Positions 5,710 to 5,769 of a DNA stretch of 5,769 nt are shown piece after piece. Each line of letters begins with the position of its first letter. The first letter of the stretch is position 1. The translations under genes were made by a program, and so were the position numbers. The stretch is from assembly GCA_002409285.1 (NCBI GenBank), contig DHUT01000051.1:1-5769 (forward strand), in the 5' to 3' direction. The notes under the pieces were generated by a model, which had not been told where the DNA came from, did not search any database, and saw only the letters and a list, made by a program, of their open reading frames with translations. Source of the DNA: Firmicutes bacterium UBA5227 (lineage in GTDB: Bacteria; Bacillota; Clostridia; Tissierellales; Sedimentibacteraceae).

Positions 5710-5718
5710 CCTCTCCTT
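5710..5718 (-). promoter_or_regulatory. Ribosome binding site of the permease gene
   Basis: Read on the minus strand, AAGGAGAGG lies at 5718-5710. It contains two overlapping Shine-Dalgarno cores: GGAG 10 nt and GAGG 7 nt from the ATG at 5702. An ATG at 5707-5705 (minus) reads only ATG AAA TGA, so it is not the start. The remaining bases to 5769 are AT-rich, contain no promoter I can assign with confidence, and may hold only part of the upstream region. Confidence 0.65.
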
Positions 5719-5769
5719 TGTTAAATATATTCTTTTTATTTATGGTATGCTATAAGTTTATAACATTAT

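Noticed and set aside
1..5769. Mobile element, prophage, defence system or CRISPR array
   Set aside because: No transposase, integrase or Cas-like protein, and no regularly spaced repeats or target-site duplications, are seen. Composition is even across the window.

Overview
The window looks like chromosomal DNA of a low-GC, anaerobic-type Firmicute, probably a member of the Clostridia. The base composition is AT-rich and ATA codons are frequent. Ribosome binding sites are strong AGGAGG types, intergenic regions are short and intrinsic terminators are numerous. The protein families (DUF2975 with its small HTH partner, SigV/RsiV, YdbC-type PC4, SteT-like permease) are all typical of that phylum. 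The genus cannot be fixed from this sequence. No tRNA, rRNA, CRISPR array, transposase or phage gene is visible.

Layout. Positions 34-70 hold a long perfect hairpin terminating a gene outside the window. A strong sigma-A-type promoter at 117-144, surrounded by AT-rich palindromes, drives three closely packed genes: a four-helix DUF2975 membrane protein (174-626), a 70-residue Cro/C1-type HTH regulator (637-849) and an 11-helix DUF4153/DUF4173-type membrane protein (851-2359). The run ends in a terminator that overlaps the last stop codon. This looks like a self-regulated membrane module of unknown biochemical function.

A second transcription unit (2567-3962) encodes an ECF sigma factor of the SigV type and its membrane anti-sigma factor RsiV (DUF4163 plus DUF3298 ectodomain). 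Upstream lies a convincing ECF-type autoregulatory promoter (a TAAAAC-like -35 and a CGTC -10, 17 bp apart). A probable sigma-A promoter sits just ahead of it. By analogy with Bacillus and Clostridioides, this pair would sense lysozyme-type cell-wall attack. The usual target genes (oatA, dlt, pgdA types) are not in the window.

The unit ends in a hairpin terminator. It is followed by a monocistronic YdbC-type PC4 single-strand-nucleic-acid-binding protein (4114-4335). A perfect 16-bp hairpin then separates this gene from a convergent gene on the minus strand for an APC/LAT-family amino acid permease or exchanger (4389-5702).

The main points beyond routine annotation are the readable sigma-V promoter, the palindromes around the first promoter, and a 12-mer shared between that promoter and the upstream region of the PC4 gene.
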